From JAHJKV01 sp963678135 (GTDB taxonomy: Bacteria; Desulfobacterota; Desulfovibrionia; Desulfovibrionales; Desulfovibrionaceae): a stretch of DNA of 64,000 bases. Positions within the stretch are counted from its first letter, which is position 1, and the number at the start of each line of letters is the position of its first letter. Positions 35,680 through 44,768 of this stretch are shown here, one piece after another. The notes beneath the pieces were generated by a model. The model was not told the origin of the DNA. It made no database searches and saw nothing but the letters and a program-made list of their open reading frames with translations. The stretch lies in assembly GCA_963678135.1 (NCBI GenBank), contig OY782667.1:1364001-1428000 (forward strand), in the 5' to 3' direction. The position numbers and the translations under genes are program-made.

Positions 35680-35742
35680 AGTTAATATGTGTTGGTTCTG
35701 AGTTAATATGCGTTTGCTCTGAGTTAATATACGCTTGCCTTG
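35680..35742. repeat. Three 21-bp tandem repeats
   Basis: Units at 35680-35700, 35701-35721 and 35722-35742 with consensus AGTTAATATGCGTTTGCTCTG read without the last base. The core ATATGCGTTTGC is the same word that forms the ends of the long inverted-repeat elements at 17.5 and 46.3 kb. The array stops 4 bases from the Rsm22 stop codon. Confidence 0.85.
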
Positions 35743-35746
35743 CCCT

Positions 35747-36976
35747 TTAGTTCCTAGCCTTAAATCTTTTGACTGTTTTGCTGTGCACTTGTTCAGGAGC
35801 TTGAGCCTCTTCAGCCTGTAGCGTATTTCGCGCTGCCACGGGCAGGATTATTGCCTGTGATTTCTCGTCTCTCTTTTCTTTACTAGGCCAGCGTGGGTAT
35901 AACACTGCGCCAGCTTGCAGGGGCGTTTGTTTTAAGGTGTAGCTGAGTAGGGTTAAGCCCCTGTCAGAACAGGCATATTGTCCTTGTCCTTCTGGTATTG
36001 TAAATGCCTCAGATATTGCTCGAACTACTGTTGTTTCTTTTGGCAGTTCTTCCTGCTCTTGAGCTTCTTGAATTTCCTGCGCTGGCTTTAAGTAAAGAAA
36101 ACTTAAAGCAGCCGTTTCCTTGCTGAGTCTTGCTTCTGTGGTGATTTCTTTGAGCCATTTAGGGATGTTCGAGGCTTTGAAACGAAAGTGGCACCAAGCA
36201 CCGTGTTTTTCTCCCGGCATGGAGCAGTCTAAAGAATGCGGGCAGGGGGCTATAGGGGTATAGCCGTCACTTATACATTGGGAACGTATTATTGAGAGTC
36301 TTCGTGCCGCATCTCTTACCCCTGGTTCAACCAGAAGCATCCTGCCCTCTGGGAGCAGGCGGTGCTGCAAGGACTGGCAGATTTCTTCTACTTGTCCATA
36401 CACAGCTTCTCCTCCCTTCCATTCCAGCTCATTGAGCGTATTTATTGAAAGCAAAAGGTCAGCTTTTTCCCGCAGTTTGGTATGAATACCGCCTTTGACC
36501 AGTGAAATTTTCCACGGAGAATTAGGGGCAAGCGCACGGAATATATCACCACCAGTCTTCATTGGGTACGGAGTTTTATCAAGGCAAACAAAGTGCAGTT
36601 TTTTATCCCTCAGATGCGGACGAGCTATCCAGATAGCTAAAAGTGCGGTTAAAGGCCCAGCACCAAGATCAATGACAGTGCCGTTTTCAGGAATATTAAA
36701 ATGTAAACCTTGCAGCAGCCTTGAAAGGCGGTAAATATTCCAAGGCAAAAAATAATGTATATAGGCTGAGGAAAAACGCACTTGCCCCATATAATCATTG
36801 CTCAGGTTTTCCCGCTCATCAGTAAGCAAGCGTGAAAGATCACGAATAGCGTAGGGCAGTCCCTTCCTGAATTTTTTTTTAAGAGGCACAATATCGTTAA
36901 TTATTGACCCTAATTTTTCAAACAGGCTGATTGCCTGAGCATCTAGTTCTGGAAAAAGCCCTATATTATGCGACAT
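35747..36976 (-). CDS. Rsm22-like small ribosomal subunit methyltransferase family protein
   Basis: A 409-residue protein with a SAM-binding Rossmann motif (NGTVIDLGAGPLTALLAIWIA) after an N-terminal helical part, then ADLLLSINTLNEL, MLLVEPGVRDAARRL, and a cysteine motif APCPHSLDCSM followed by GAWCHFRF. Those cysteines match the iron-sulfur ligands known in Rsm22/METTL17, which assist mitochondrial small-subunit assembly. The C-terminal 100 residues are low in conservation. Whether the bacterial form is an active methyltransferase is unknown. It overlaps the upstream ASKHA gene by 11 bases. Confidence 0.85.
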   Translation of the reverse strand: MSHNIGLFPELDAQAISLFEKLGSIINDIVPLKKKFRKGLPYAIRDLSRLLTDERENLSNDYMGQVRFSSAYIHYFLPWNIYRLSRLLQGLHFNIPENGTVIDLGAGPLTALLAIWIARPHLRDKKLHFVCLDKTPYPMKTGGDIFRALAPNSPWKISLVKGGIHTKLREKADLLLSINTLNELEWKGGEAVYGQVEEICQSLQHRLLPEGRMLLVEPGVRDAARRLSIIRSQCISDGYTPIAPCPHSLDCSMPGEKHGAWCHFRFKASNIPKWLKEITTEARLSKETAALSFLYLKPAQEIQEAQEQEELPKETTVVRAISEAFTIPEGQGQYACSDRGLTLLSYTLKQTPLQAGAVLYPRWPSKEKRDEKSQAIILPVAARNTLQAEEAQAPEQVHSKTVKRFKARN

Positions 36977-38516
36977 AGCTAAAGACCATCCTTTGAAGAT
37001 ATTGTGAAGTGAAATTGGGATAGGCAGTCATATCTAGCAGCTTGGGAACTGGCTGCTCTTCTAGCCATTTTTTAGCCTTAGGCGAAGTAAGCAGAAGTGA
37101 TGTGCCATTGAGTGAAGTATTGCCAATGCTTTTGATGCCTGTTCCAATGCTACTGGGAATAAATCCTAAGCGTTCTAAATCATCATGCTCTACATGCTTG
37201 CCCAGAGAGCCAGCAAGATAAATAGAAATATCGTTTAACGAAATCTTAGATGCTTTGCATAATGTACTTAGAGCAAAATTGAAGGCAGCTTTTAGTTTAA
37301 GAACTTCTTCTACGTCCGAGGCAGTGAGTAAAATTTTAGCTTCTAAGTCCACTGCAAAAGCAGGTTCACCTTTATGGTTTGTAAAATTTTGAGCAATTTT
37401 TTGGGCAAGAGGGGTTTTTCCTGATGTGAATTGCCCCTTAGCTTCTAAAAGCCCTAGGCTGCATAAGAGCGCACAAAGCGAAAGGGCTGCTGTGCCTGTC
37501 ATTCCCAGAGGCATTTGTCCAGCCTGCGGTGAACCTGCACCAAAGATCGGCAGCAGTTTTGTCTGGCTTAAACTAAAGCCAGTGATGACCCTAGGAGCTG
37601 CAACAAGACCAGAAGAAAGACCTGCACCTTCTAAAGCTGGTCCCATAGGCACTGAGGTCATAAAACGCTGCTCTTTTGTTTCTAATATAAATTCTCCATT
37701 TGTGCCTAAGTCAGCAAGAATAAACGGAAGTTTTGGCTTTGTAGGAGCAAAGTGCAAGGCGCAAAGACCTGCTGAAATATCTGAACCTACAAAAGGAGCA
37801 AAAAGGGGGGGGATATACGCAGGCGGAAGTGTTTTATCCAATTGAAAAATTTTTCCGCATTTGTGCGGCAAAGCATAGGGAGCAGCAGCCAGTGTTTTGG
37901 TCGGTAGCTTAAGGAGCAGGGCTATCACGGTCGGGTTGCCTGAAATAGCCAATGATTCAACTGGCGCATTCAGGCTTGTAATGATTTTTTTTATATGCGT
38001 TAGAATAAGTGAATGTAGTATTTCGGCTCCATTTTGAGTAGCAGCAAAGGCAAGTCGAGCCATAATTTCACTGCCAAGACCTATTTGAGGATTGAGAGCA
38101 TTACCCTCCGCTACAATTACACCTTGAGCTGTTGCTTGCCAGTGAATAGAGGTGGTGCCAAGGTCAATGGCTAAAGCAAGAGGTTCTTTCGATTCTAAAA
38201 AATTTTTGTGCTTTTTGATAAATTGAGGGGCAGCAGGGATGTCAATTTCACAGGATTGGGGAGGGTGCAGACAAGCCAAACGCCAGCCTTGCTCTAATTC
38301 TTGTAAAGAAAAGCGTTTTATTTCCTCTGCTTTTGGCTGCGGAGCAGGACTATGAAAACGAACCTTGCACAGCCCACATTTTCCCATGCCAGCACAGAGC
38401 GGAACATTTGACCAATAGCCAGCCAGAAAAAGTACTTGAGCTAGAGTATGCCCTGCATTTTTCTCTGTGAGCGCAATTTTTTGGCATGTTTCGGTGTTGG
38501 TATGGACAATGATCAT
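36966..38516 (-). CDS. Ferredoxin-ASKHA protein, corrinoid-activator (RACo/RamA) type
   Basis: 516 residues. The N-terminal 2Fe-2S ferredoxin-like domain shows CAGMGKCGLCKVRF and a fourth cysteine in RLACLHPP. The rest is an ASKHA-type ATPase: AIDLGTTSIHWQA, ISGNPTVIALLL, ADLGTNGEFIL, and the end IYLAGSLGKHV. Known members use ATP to reduce Co(II) corrinoid proteins to the active Co(I) state. The target here (for example a methyltransferase or methionine synthase) is not in the window. The downstream overlap with the Rsm22 gene implies one transcript; cbiK lies 74 bases upstream, which puts two cobalamin-related genes together. Confidence 0.88.
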   Translation of the reverse strand: MIIVHTNTETCQKIALTEKNAGHTLAQVLFLAGYWSNVPLCAGMGKCGLCKVRFHSPAPQPKAEEIKRFSLQELEQGWRLACLHPPQSCEIDIPAAPQFIKKHKNFLESKEPLALAIDLGTTSIHWQATAQGVIVAEGNALNPQIGLGSEIMARLAFAATQNGAEILHSLILTHIKKIITSLNAPVESLAISGNPTVIALLLKLPTKTLAAAPYALPHKCGKIFQLDKTLPPAYIPPLFAPFVGSDISAGLCALHFAPTKPKLPFILADLGTNGEFILETKEQRFMTSVPMGPALEGAGLSSGLVAAPRVITGFSLSQTKLLPIFGAGSPQAGQMPLGMTGTAALSLCALLCSLGLLEAKGQFTSGKTPLAQKIAQNFTNHKGEPAFAVDLEAKILLTASDVEEVLKLKAAFNFALSTLCKASKISLNDISIYLAGSLGKHVEHDDLERLGFIPSSIGTGIKSIGNTSLNGTSLLLTSPKAKKWLEEQPVPKLLDMTAYPNFTSQYLQRMVFSYVA

Positions 38517-38590
38517 TTTCTTCTCTTTGCTAGGAAACGGCTAATAAAAAATACATGTTAGAGTATGGCGTAAAGAGAGTAAATGCGAAT

Positions 38591-39418
38591 TTAAGTTTTA
38601 GCTAATTTTTTCATGGCATCTTCAAGGTGAGCGAGCCAAATATCAGCAAGTTCTTCATATTCACCAAAGGGTTTGCTCAAACCTCTGCAAGAAAATCCAA
38701 GAGCAGTGAGTTGGCTTTTCCAGCTGTGAGGCGCATCGCTCATTATGTCATTGGCTGCATGGTAGCCAGCACCGAAGAGAAAAGGAAGCAAAAGCGTTTT
38801 TGTCACCTGTGTTTTGATAAGTTTTTGGTGAATACTTGCTACAGATGGCTCTCGTGCAGGAGAGTTTTGAGCACTGCCCATGACCCCTAAAAAAACAAGT
38901 GGATTTCTCTTTTGCAAGCACTGATTTAATTTTGCGTAATATTTATTGCCTGCATGGGGAGTGCCATGCCCTAAAAAAATTGTGGCTTCGTTTTGCTCTG
39001 TCTTTGTTGTATTTATACCTAAAGGCAAAAGCTTTACCAGTGTATCTGCAACCTTTTCAACATCAGCATTGCTGGCTAAAAGAGGCATTCCTACTTCAAT
39101 ATGTTCAAAGCGTTTGTCCTTGAGCATAAGACGCTTGGCAAGAGTCAGTAAATTGCTAAATTCTTTGCCGGGGATAATATGCAGAGATTGTAGTACAATA
39201 TGGCGGTATCCTTGAGCATGAAGCATATCTAATGTTTGGGATACGCTATAAATTTGTTCATGCTTTTGCAGATTGTGCAAAATATGTTCGGAGGTAAAGG
39301 CTATGGTACAGGCTGAATCTGACCATAGCTGCTGTACCCGTGCCAGTATAGTTTGCAGCGAGCGTTGAAATTCTGGTCTGCGGGAACCATGAGTGGCAAG
39401 AATAATTGCAGTACGCAC
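38591..39418 (-). CDS. cbiK: Sirohydrochlorin cobaltochelatase, CbiK type
   Basis: Inserts Co(II) into sirohydrochlorin in the anaerobic cobalamin pathway; related enzymes can insert iron for siroheme. The chelatase signature is clear: AIILATHGSRRPEF, then LQSLHIIPGKEF, the metal-binding histidines in IFLGHGTPHAGN and LPFLFGAGYHAANDIMSD. It has no signal peptide, so it corresponds to the cytoplasmic rather than the periplasmic form known from Desulfovibrio. The start is GTG with AGGA upstream. 275 residues, full length. Confidence 0.92.
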   Translation of the reverse strand: MRTAIILATHGSRRPEFQRSLQTILARVQQLWSDSACTIAFTSEHILHNLQKHEQIYSVSQTLDMLHAQGYRHIVLQSLHIIPGKEFSNLLTLAKRLMLKDKRFEHIEVGMPLLASNADVEKVADTLVKLLPLGINTTKTEQNEATIFLGHGTPHAGNKYYAKLNQCLQKRNPLVFLGVMGSAQNSPAREPSVASIHQKLIKTQVTKTLLLPFLFGAGYHAANDIMSDAPHSWKSQLTALGFSCRGLSKPFGEYEELADIWLAHLEDAMKKLAKT

Positions 39419-39546
39419 AAGAGATATCCTAAGTGTTGTGTTTTAATGTTTTGATATTAGCAGAAAGAAGATAAAATACAAAGGCATGAAGGCATGATTT
39501 TTTTTGAGCCTTGCCCAAGATGGTAGCTTCGTGTACAGCCCAATTC

Positions 39547-40137
39547 ATGTCACACGAGATTACTGAGCAGAGAAAAAATCGTATTAAGGATGTTTTGGCT
39601 CGCCGTCAAAAAGATTTTACCTTAATTATGGATAATATTTGGGATCCGCATAATGTTTCGGCTGTTTTGCGTAGTTGTGATGCCTTTGGCATACTTGGCG
39701 TCCATTTATATTATACAACGGCTCAATGGCCGGATTTGGGAAAAAAATCTTCAGGTTCAGCTAAAAAATGGATTCAGCTGACAAAACATGATGACGGACA
39801 GAGTATGATTGGCGATTTTTATCAAAAAGGCTATCAGCTTGTACGAACTGGTTTTTCTAAAACTGCAAAGCCTCTTGCCTCTTTTGATTTGAGCTTACCT
39901 ACGGCAGTGATTTTGTCCAATGAACATAGAGGAACTTCTCCTGAACTTGCTGAACTTGTTTCTGATGAACTGTATATTCCTATGCAGGGTATGGTGCAGA
40001 GCTTAAATGTTTCCGTGGCTGCAGCACTTATTTTGTATGAGTGCTTTTCCCAGCGTGAAGCCAAAGGTATGTATGCTTCTTCAAAACTTGACCCTCAGGA
40101 ATTTAATAGGCTTTATGAAGCATGGTGCCTTAAGTAA
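39547..40137 (+). CDS. trmH: TrmH-type tRNA (guanosine-2'-O)-methyltransferase
   Basis: SPOUT methyltransferase with the trefoil-knot motifs: FTLIMDNIWDPHNVSAVLRS, AVILSNEHRGTSPEL, and IPMQGMVQSLNVSVAAALIL. These match TrmH, which methylates the ribose of G18 in the tRNA D-loop; a relative acting on rRNA cannot be excluded. About 196 residues. The ATG at 39547 (MSHEITEQRKN) lacks a clear ribosome-binding site; a TTG at 39511 in the same frame is an alternative. The gene is divergent from cbiK. Confidence 0.9.
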   Translation: MSHEITEQRKNRIKDVLARRQKDFTLIMDNIWDPHNVSAVLRSCDAFGILGVHLYYTTAQWPDLGKKSSGSAKKWIQLTKHDDGQSMIGDFYQKGYQLVRTGFSKTAKPLASFDLSLPTAVILSNEHRGTSPELAELVSDELYIPMQGMVQSLNVSVAAALILYECFSQREAKGMYASSKLDPQEFNRLYEAWCLK

Positions 40138-40202
40138 GCATGTAGTAAATTAGATTTGTAGGTTACATGTTAGTGTAAATAATTTCTTTTTTAAGGCAGT
40201 AT

Positions 40203-40802
40203 ATGCAAAAGACAGTTGAATTGATACTTGAGGGAGGCGTGGTTATTTACCCCACGGAAACCTTGTATGCTCTGGGCTGTGATGCCACAAACCAGCAAGC
40301 TGTGCGCCGTATCGCGAAAATTAAGCGTCGTCCTTTGCATAAGCCTTTGCCTCTTATTATTGGCTCTATGGAAATGCTTGAGCAGGTTACTGCTGATTGT
40401 TTCTCTGCTTTAGGTTCTTTGTGTCAAAAATTTTGGCCCGGTTCACTTTCAATATTGGTGCGTGCTAGGGAAACTCTCGCTCCTGAAGTCTCTGATTCTA
40501 CAGGTTTTGTTTCAGTACGCTTCACTCCCCACCCCTTAGCTACAAAACTTTGCCGTAAAGTCGGCAAACCTTTGGTGGCAACCAGTGCTAATTTTTGCGG
40601 CAAAAAAGCTGTGGCAAAACCAAAATTACTTGATCCTAAGTTGATAAGTCTGGTAGATGAAACTTTTTTGGATATCCCACACCCTAGTGGCGGAAAGCCA
40701 TCTACACTAGTTAGGCTTTTGGAAAAAAATACAATAGAAATTTTGCGTTCAGGTGCTGTTTCTGAAAAAGAATTACAAGCCAAAGGATTTGTGCGCCTTT
40801 GA
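40203..40802 (+). CDS. L-threonylcarbamoyladenylate synthase (Sua5/YciO/YrdC)
   Basis: Makes threonylcarbamoyl-AMP from threonine, bicarbonate and ATP, the first step of t6A37 in ANN-decoding tRNAs. The signature KRRPLHKPLPLII, the N-terminal YPTETLYALGCDATN, and VSVRFTPHPLA with TSANFCGKKA are typical. At 199 residues it is the short TsaC form without a Sua5 domain. t6A37 made by this pathway is the substrate of the MtaB half of the fusion protein at 24.6-26.9 kb. AAGGC upstream of the ATG is a weak ribosome-binding site. Confidence 0.92.
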   Translation: MQKTVELILEGGVVIYPTETLYALGCDATNQQAVRRIAKIKRRPLHKPLPLIIGSMEMLEQVTADCFSALGSLCQKFWPGSLSILVRARETLAPEVSDSTGFVSVRFTPHPLATKLCRKVGKPLVATSANFCGKKAVAKPKLLDPKLISLVDETFLDIPHPSGGKPSTLVRLLEKNTIEILRSGAVSEKELQAKGFVRL

Positions 40803-40830
40803 TCTGGAAGAAGGCAAAAGAGCCGTGTAT

Positions 40831-40890
40831 GGCGCAATAGATGGCGAAATAGATAGGGTAATAAATGGAGAAATAGATGGAGAAATAGGG
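40831..40890 (+). repeat. Five 12-bp tandem repeats ending at the Nudix start codon
   Basis: Units at 40831, 40843, 40855, 40867 and 40879; consensus GGAGAAATAGAT. The last unit supplies both the GGAG ribosome-binding site and the first base of the GTG start codon of the Nudix gene. Confidence 0.9.
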
Positions 40891-41357
40891 TGAAAAAAAG
40901 TATTTGTTGTCCGTGTTGTCATCAGGAATTTGAAGTTTGGCGCAATCCATTACCCACAGTAGATATTATTATTTATGTTGAGGGCAGGGGCGTGGTTTTG
41001 GTTGAGCGTTCGAAAGAACCTTTTGGTTGGGCTTTACCTGGCGGTTTTGTTGATTATGGAGAAAGCTGTGAAACTGCTGCACGGCGTGAAGCCTATGAAG
41101 AAACTGGGCTTGTGGTGGAGCTTACTGGACTGCTTGGAGTATATTCAGACCCAAGGCGTGATCCTCGCCAGCATACCTTAAGCGTAGTTTATATGGCTCA
41201 AACTGCCAAACCAGAACAAATACAGGCTGGAGATGATGCGGCAAAGGCTTGTTTTTTTACTTTAGATAATTTACCTGCTTTGGTTTTTGATCATACACAT
41301 ATTCTTTCTGATTATCGCGCTGTTATGAATAATCAAAGGGCAAGTATCGCATTATGA
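40890..41357 (+). CDS. Nudix hydrolase
   Basis: The Nudix box is complete: GGFVDYGESCETAARREAYEETGL read as G-x5-E-x7-REAYEETGL at about residues 48-70. The N-terminus has a CCPCC metal-binding-like cluster (residues 6-10), a short version of the zinc ribbon seen in NADH-pyrophosphatase-like members. The substrate could be ADP-ribose, NADH or a damaged nucleotide; the sequence does not decide. The GTG start lies 7 bases after GGAG provided by the repeat array. The stop overlaps the pdxA ATG (ATGA). Confidence 0.9.
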   Translation: MKKSICCPCCHQEFEVWRNPLPTVDIIIYVEGRGVVLVERSKEPFGWALPGGFVDYGESCETAARREAYEETGLVVELTGLLGVYSDPRRDPRQHTLSVVYMAQTAKPEQIQAGDDAAKACFFTLDNLPALVFDHTHILSDYRAVMNNQRASIAL

Positions 41358-42340
41358 AAACAATTTTGATAACGCTTGGCGATTCTGGGGGGCTTGGGCC
41401 GGAGCTTGTAACCCGTTATTTTGCTATGTCTGCACGAAGAAAATGCAGGATTTTAATTATTGGTTTGGAGTCTTCGCTTTTGCATCTGGGCAACCCTTTT
41501 TGGACGAGACTGCACAGCGTGCAGGAATTGTCTCCTACCTTGCATTCTTCCAAAGATAAAATTTTTTTATTTGAACCTCCTGAACTTGCAGAACTGGGTT
41601 TTTCCATAGGCAGGGCTGATCCCCGTGGGGGTCAGGCTGCTGGGGTAAGCCTTGATTGGGCTGTGCGTCTGCTTAAGGAGGGTATAGCGCATGGTTTGTG
41701 TACTTGCCCGTTGAATAAAGCCATGCTGGCAGAGGCAGGCTTTGATTTTCCTGGGCATACAGAGTTTTTGGCTGAAAAATTTGGGCAAAGTCGGGAATCA
41801 GTGTGTATGCACTTAGCTGGCTCTCAATTGCGTGTTAGCCTTGTGACCACCCATCCACCACTTTCCAAAGTCCCCAGTTTAATACATGAACAGCGTATAG
41901 TGCATTGCCTTGATTTGACTGCAAAGCATTTGGCTTCATTGGGTATTGCAGGAACCATAGGGGTTTGCGGTTTGAATCCTCACGCTGGAGAATCTGGGAA
42001 AATTGGACATGAGGATGCAGAGATTATTGCTCCTGCGATACAGACAGCTCAGCATAAAGGTATAAAGTGTGAAGGGCCACTTCCTGCGGACACGCTTTTT
42101 TATTTGGCAGCGCAAGGACGGTATGCTGCTGTACTGGCCATGTATCACGACCAAGGCTTGGCACCGCTGAAACTACTTCATTTTTCTGAGGCAGTGAATG
42201 TTACCCTTGGTCTGCCATACCCACGTACTTCTCCTGATCATGGTACAGGCTATGACTTAGTTGGTACTGGCAAAGCTGATGTAACAAGTTTTTCTAATGC
42301 CATGAGCATGTTAGAAAATATGCTTGCTAGTAACTCCTAG
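41354..42340 (+). CDS. pdxA: 4-hydroxythreonine-4-phosphate dehydrogenase
   Basis: Oxidises 4-phosphohydroxy-L-threonine in the DXP-dependent pyridoxal phosphate pathway. Metal-binding histidines and surrounding motifs are visible: FPGHTEFLAEKFG, the block GLNPHAGESGKIGHEDAEII, and LAMYHDQGLAPLKLL; the C-terminus has TSPDHGTGYDLVGTGKAD. The start ITLGDSGGLGPEL fits the family (usually GDPAGIGPE). 328 residues, full length. It overlaps the Nudix gene by four bases and converges on fliK with only 5 bases between stops. Confidence 0.95.
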   Translation: MKTILITLGDSGGLGPELVTRYFAMSARRKCRILIIGLESSLLHLGNPFWTRLHSVQELSPTLHSSKDKIFLFEPPELAELGFSIGRADPRGGQAAGVSLDWAVRLLKEGIAHGLCTCPLNKAMLAEAGFDFPGHTEFLAEKFGQSRESVCMHLAGSQLRVSLVTTHPPLSKVPSLIHEQRIVHCLDLTAKHLASLGIAGTIGVCGLNPHAGESGKIGHEDAEIIAPAIQTAQHKGIKCEGPLPADTLFYLAAQGRYAAVLAMYHDQGLAPLKLLHFSEAVNVTLGLPYPRTSPDHGTGYDLVGTGKADVTSFSNAMSMLENMLASNS

Positions 42341-42345
42341 GCCAT

Positions 42346-44745
42346 CTAAGCCACAAGATGTAACCTGTCTCCTTGCTGCGAAAGAGTTGCAGGATTCTCT
42401 ATATTTTCTATGTCGTCCATGACATATTCACCTTGAGCATTGCTTTGCATGCTTTGGCGCAGTCGTTGCCACATCCCTTGCTGGAACTCTTTACCTTGTC
42501 CTGCTTGACCTTCCCAAGCTCCATTATCGCCCCCTGCAAGCTGGGTTTGCACTTCTAGCTTTGAAACTTTAAGCCCTTGGTCTTCAAGTGATTGACGAAT
42601 GCTTTCCAGCTGTTCAGCAAGAACTTTCCCTGTTTCGAGATTGTCCGCGCGAAGAGTTGCGGAAACCTCTGACTTTCTTACTGTAATTGCTAAATTGACA
42701 GTGCCGAGATTTTCCGGTGTGAGTTGTAAAGTAAGACGTTTAGCACCATTATTGAGATTTTTGAGTACAGCATCCTCTACTTGCCGAATAATTTTAGGAG
42801 CTTCGGTTCGTATATCTGTTTTGCTGGAGCCAACAGAGCTTGTGGCTGCGTTTTTCAGTTGATTAGCAGCTTCTGCAAAAAGTTTATTAGTTTCAGCATG
42901 TTTTGTCTCTGTTGCCTGAGCATCCTCAAGAGCAAGACTTTTTATGAAATCTTGCCACGCTGTTTCTTTCTGTGCTGCTTGTTTGTCTTGACCAGCATGA
43001 TTGTTATGTTGCTCATTTTGGCTCAAGGACGATTCAGTGTTTTGCTGTTTGCCGGTGACTGCATTCTTCAGCGTTTCATCTGTAGATTTTTCCACAGTAT
43101 TTTTGATTTGTTCTTCTGTGTTTGTTTTTTGAACATGCGTTTCTTGCTGAGTAGCAAACTCTGTTTTTTGCTCTGTTTCTTCCATGTTAGAAACAGATGC
43201 TGTGCTATTTTCTAAAATTTTTGCCGGTGTTGCGGATTTTTTTTGCATATCTGCTGCATTCAGCTCCGAAGTTTTTACAGGGATTTCTTTGGATATTTCT
43301 TTACTATTATCTGCAATACTTGCTTCGGAATCTTCTATTTCAATTACTTGAGTACGAGCTGTTTTTTCAGTTTCAGCTGTAGCTTCTTGTTTTGTACTGT
43401 GTATTGCAAGTTTTTTATCTTGTTGAATATTTTTTTTGCCTTGCGTACTATCTGCTGTTTCATGCTGCATTCTTTTGGCTTTATCTTGAGCATTTTCCAT
43501 GGCTTCGCCAATAACGCGAATTAAAGACGGAGCGTCTTCTGCTGTTTGCTTGGAAGTATTGTAAACTTCTTTGATAGAAGCTAAAAATTCAGCTTGTTTG
43601 TCCGCAGGAAGAGCTTTGACAAATTCATCAAGGGCAACATCAATATCCTTTGCGCTCAGTCCTGAAAGGGCTTCAGCAAGAGAGCTTGCTTTTTCTTGAG
43701 ATAAGCCAAGCTTTTGGAAAAGTGTTGTAATTTTTTGTTGTTGCCTGCTGTCAAGCTCAATATTTTGTGAAAAATCGTCTATTTTATCAGCTAAAGTGGT
43801 AACTAATTCTTCCCAAGTAAACCCTTTGCTGCTTGATATTTTTTCCTGCAAACTATTTATTTCTTCTTGAGCCAAGCCACTTTCTAAAAGTTTTTCTCGC
43901 ATGCTTAAAAAACTTTCTAAGTCAATTGTTATTTCTTTCATTGCTGAAAGTTCCATATCGTCAGCTATTTTTTCCGTATTTTTTCCCTGCGCTGCTTCGG
44001 TTTTGTCCGTATTGTCTATTTCTTTTGACTCAATTTCAGTTGCGATTGCATCAATTTCAGCTTCTATTATTTCGTCATTTTTTGTCTGTTTGTCATGCTT
44101 TATCTTGTTTTTGTCATCAAGATGCTGCGTAAGCTGTGCTTTGGTTTTTTCGCTACTCTTTTCAGAGCCCTGTTCATCAAGCTCTTCTTTTGCTTGATTG
44201 AGTTGTTTAACCGGGTTTTCAGATTCTTGAGCAGCAATATTTTTTTCTGTGCTATGATTTTCGTCTTCTTTATCACTGGTCACTGTATTTTGCGTTTCTT
44301 TTTCGCCGTGTATTTCCTCTCTGGAGCCGGAATTTTGCTCTGAAGTAGAAGCATTGGGTGCGTTTTGTTCAGATGTAGCAGGGGGAGCTGTATATTCTTC
44401 GGTATTATTGACCTGAATATTCTCTTGCTCTGTCGTGGAGATGTATTCTGATGTTTCAGAAGAGCTTGTGGTTTCCCTCATTGGGGGCTCTGGAGCAGCA
44501 AAAGACATTTCTGCGTATGTTGATTCTTCTGTAGAAGCTTGTGGGCTGGGCGCAATGTATTCATGAGAGTGAGAAGGTACGCCTGTAAAATTTTCAGCGG
44601 ATAAAAAATCATCCGCGTTATATGTTTCCTGATTGAGAATATCCGAAAAACAAGTTGATGAGCTTAAAAAGTCTTCATGAGAAGTAATGGCTTGTACCTT
44701 TACTTGATTTGTCGCGGCCAGAATAGTGGCAGGAATTTCTTGCAT
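42346..44745 (-). CDS. fliK: Flagellar hook-length control protein (FliK family)
   Basis: The C-terminal domain (about residues 650-740) is the Flg_hook domain: KRLTLQLTPENLGTVNLAIT, then LRADNLETGKVLAEQLESIR and LKVSKLEVQT. The first 600 residues are a long, flexible, Glu/Gln/Ser/Thr/Lys-rich region, as expected for the molecular ruler that measures the hook and switches the export gate. At 799 residues it is long for the family. GGAG lies 8 bases before the ATG, and a sigma-54-like -24 element is just upstream. No other flagellar structural gene is in the window. Confidence 0.9.
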   Translation of the reverse strand: MQEIPATILAATNQVKVQAITSHEDFLSSSTCFSDILNQETYNADDFLSAENFTGVPSHSHEYIAPSPQASTEESTYAEMSFAAPEPPMRETTSSSETSEYISTTEQENIQVNNTEEYTAPPATSEQNAPNASTSEQNSGSREEIHGEKETQNTVTSDKEDENHSTEKNIAAQESENPVKQLNQAKEELDEQGSEKSSEKTKAQLTQHLDDKNKIKHDKQTKNDEIIEAEIDAIATEIESKEIDNTDKTEAAQGKNTEKIADDMELSAMKEITIDLESFLSMREKLLESGLAQEEINSLQEKISSSKGFTWEELVTTLADKIDDFSQNIELDSRQQQKITTLFQKLGLSQEKASSLAEALSGLSAKDIDVALDEFVKALPADKQAEFLASIKEVYNTSKQTAEDAPSLIRVIGEAMENAQDKAKRMQHETADSTQGKKNIQQDKKLAIHSTKQEATAETEKTARTQVIEIEDSEASIADNSKEISKEIPVKTSELNAADMQKKSATPAKILENSTASVSNMEETEQKTEFATQQETHVQKTNTEEQIKNTVEKSTDETLKNAVTGKQQNTESSLSQNEQHNNHAGQDKQAAQKETAWQDFIKSLALEDAQATETKHAETNKLFAEAANQLKNAATSSVGSSKTDIRTEAPKIIRQVEDAVLKNLNNGAKRLTLQLTPENLGTVNLAITVRKSEVSATLRADNLETGKVLAEQLESIRQSLEDQGLKVSKLEVQTQLAGGDNGAWEGQAGQGKEFQQGMWQRLRQSMQSNAQGEYVMDDIENIENPATLSQQGDRLHLVA

Positions 44746-44768
44746 ATCACACTCCTTTGCCTTCTTTC

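Larger units (their letters stand above)
35259..35746. repeat. Repeat block between the antitoxin and Rsm22 genes
   Basis: No gene supported. It holds a partial family A arm near 35321, the second 186-bp repeat (35355-35540), a single family A half-element (35603-35632, CTGGATACTGCGACTTTGCG) and a 21-bp unit repeated three times (35680-35742). Confidence 0.8.

Noticed and set aside
40711..40950. 79-codon minus-strand frame with repeated IYFSIY
   Set aside because: It is the antisense of the 12-bp tandem array and the ends of two real genes.
42373..44343. Several plus-strand frames antisense to fliK
   Set aside because: They mirror the low-complexity Glu/Lys/Gln coding of fliK (giving Phe/Leu/Cys-rich chains) and have no starts or motifs.
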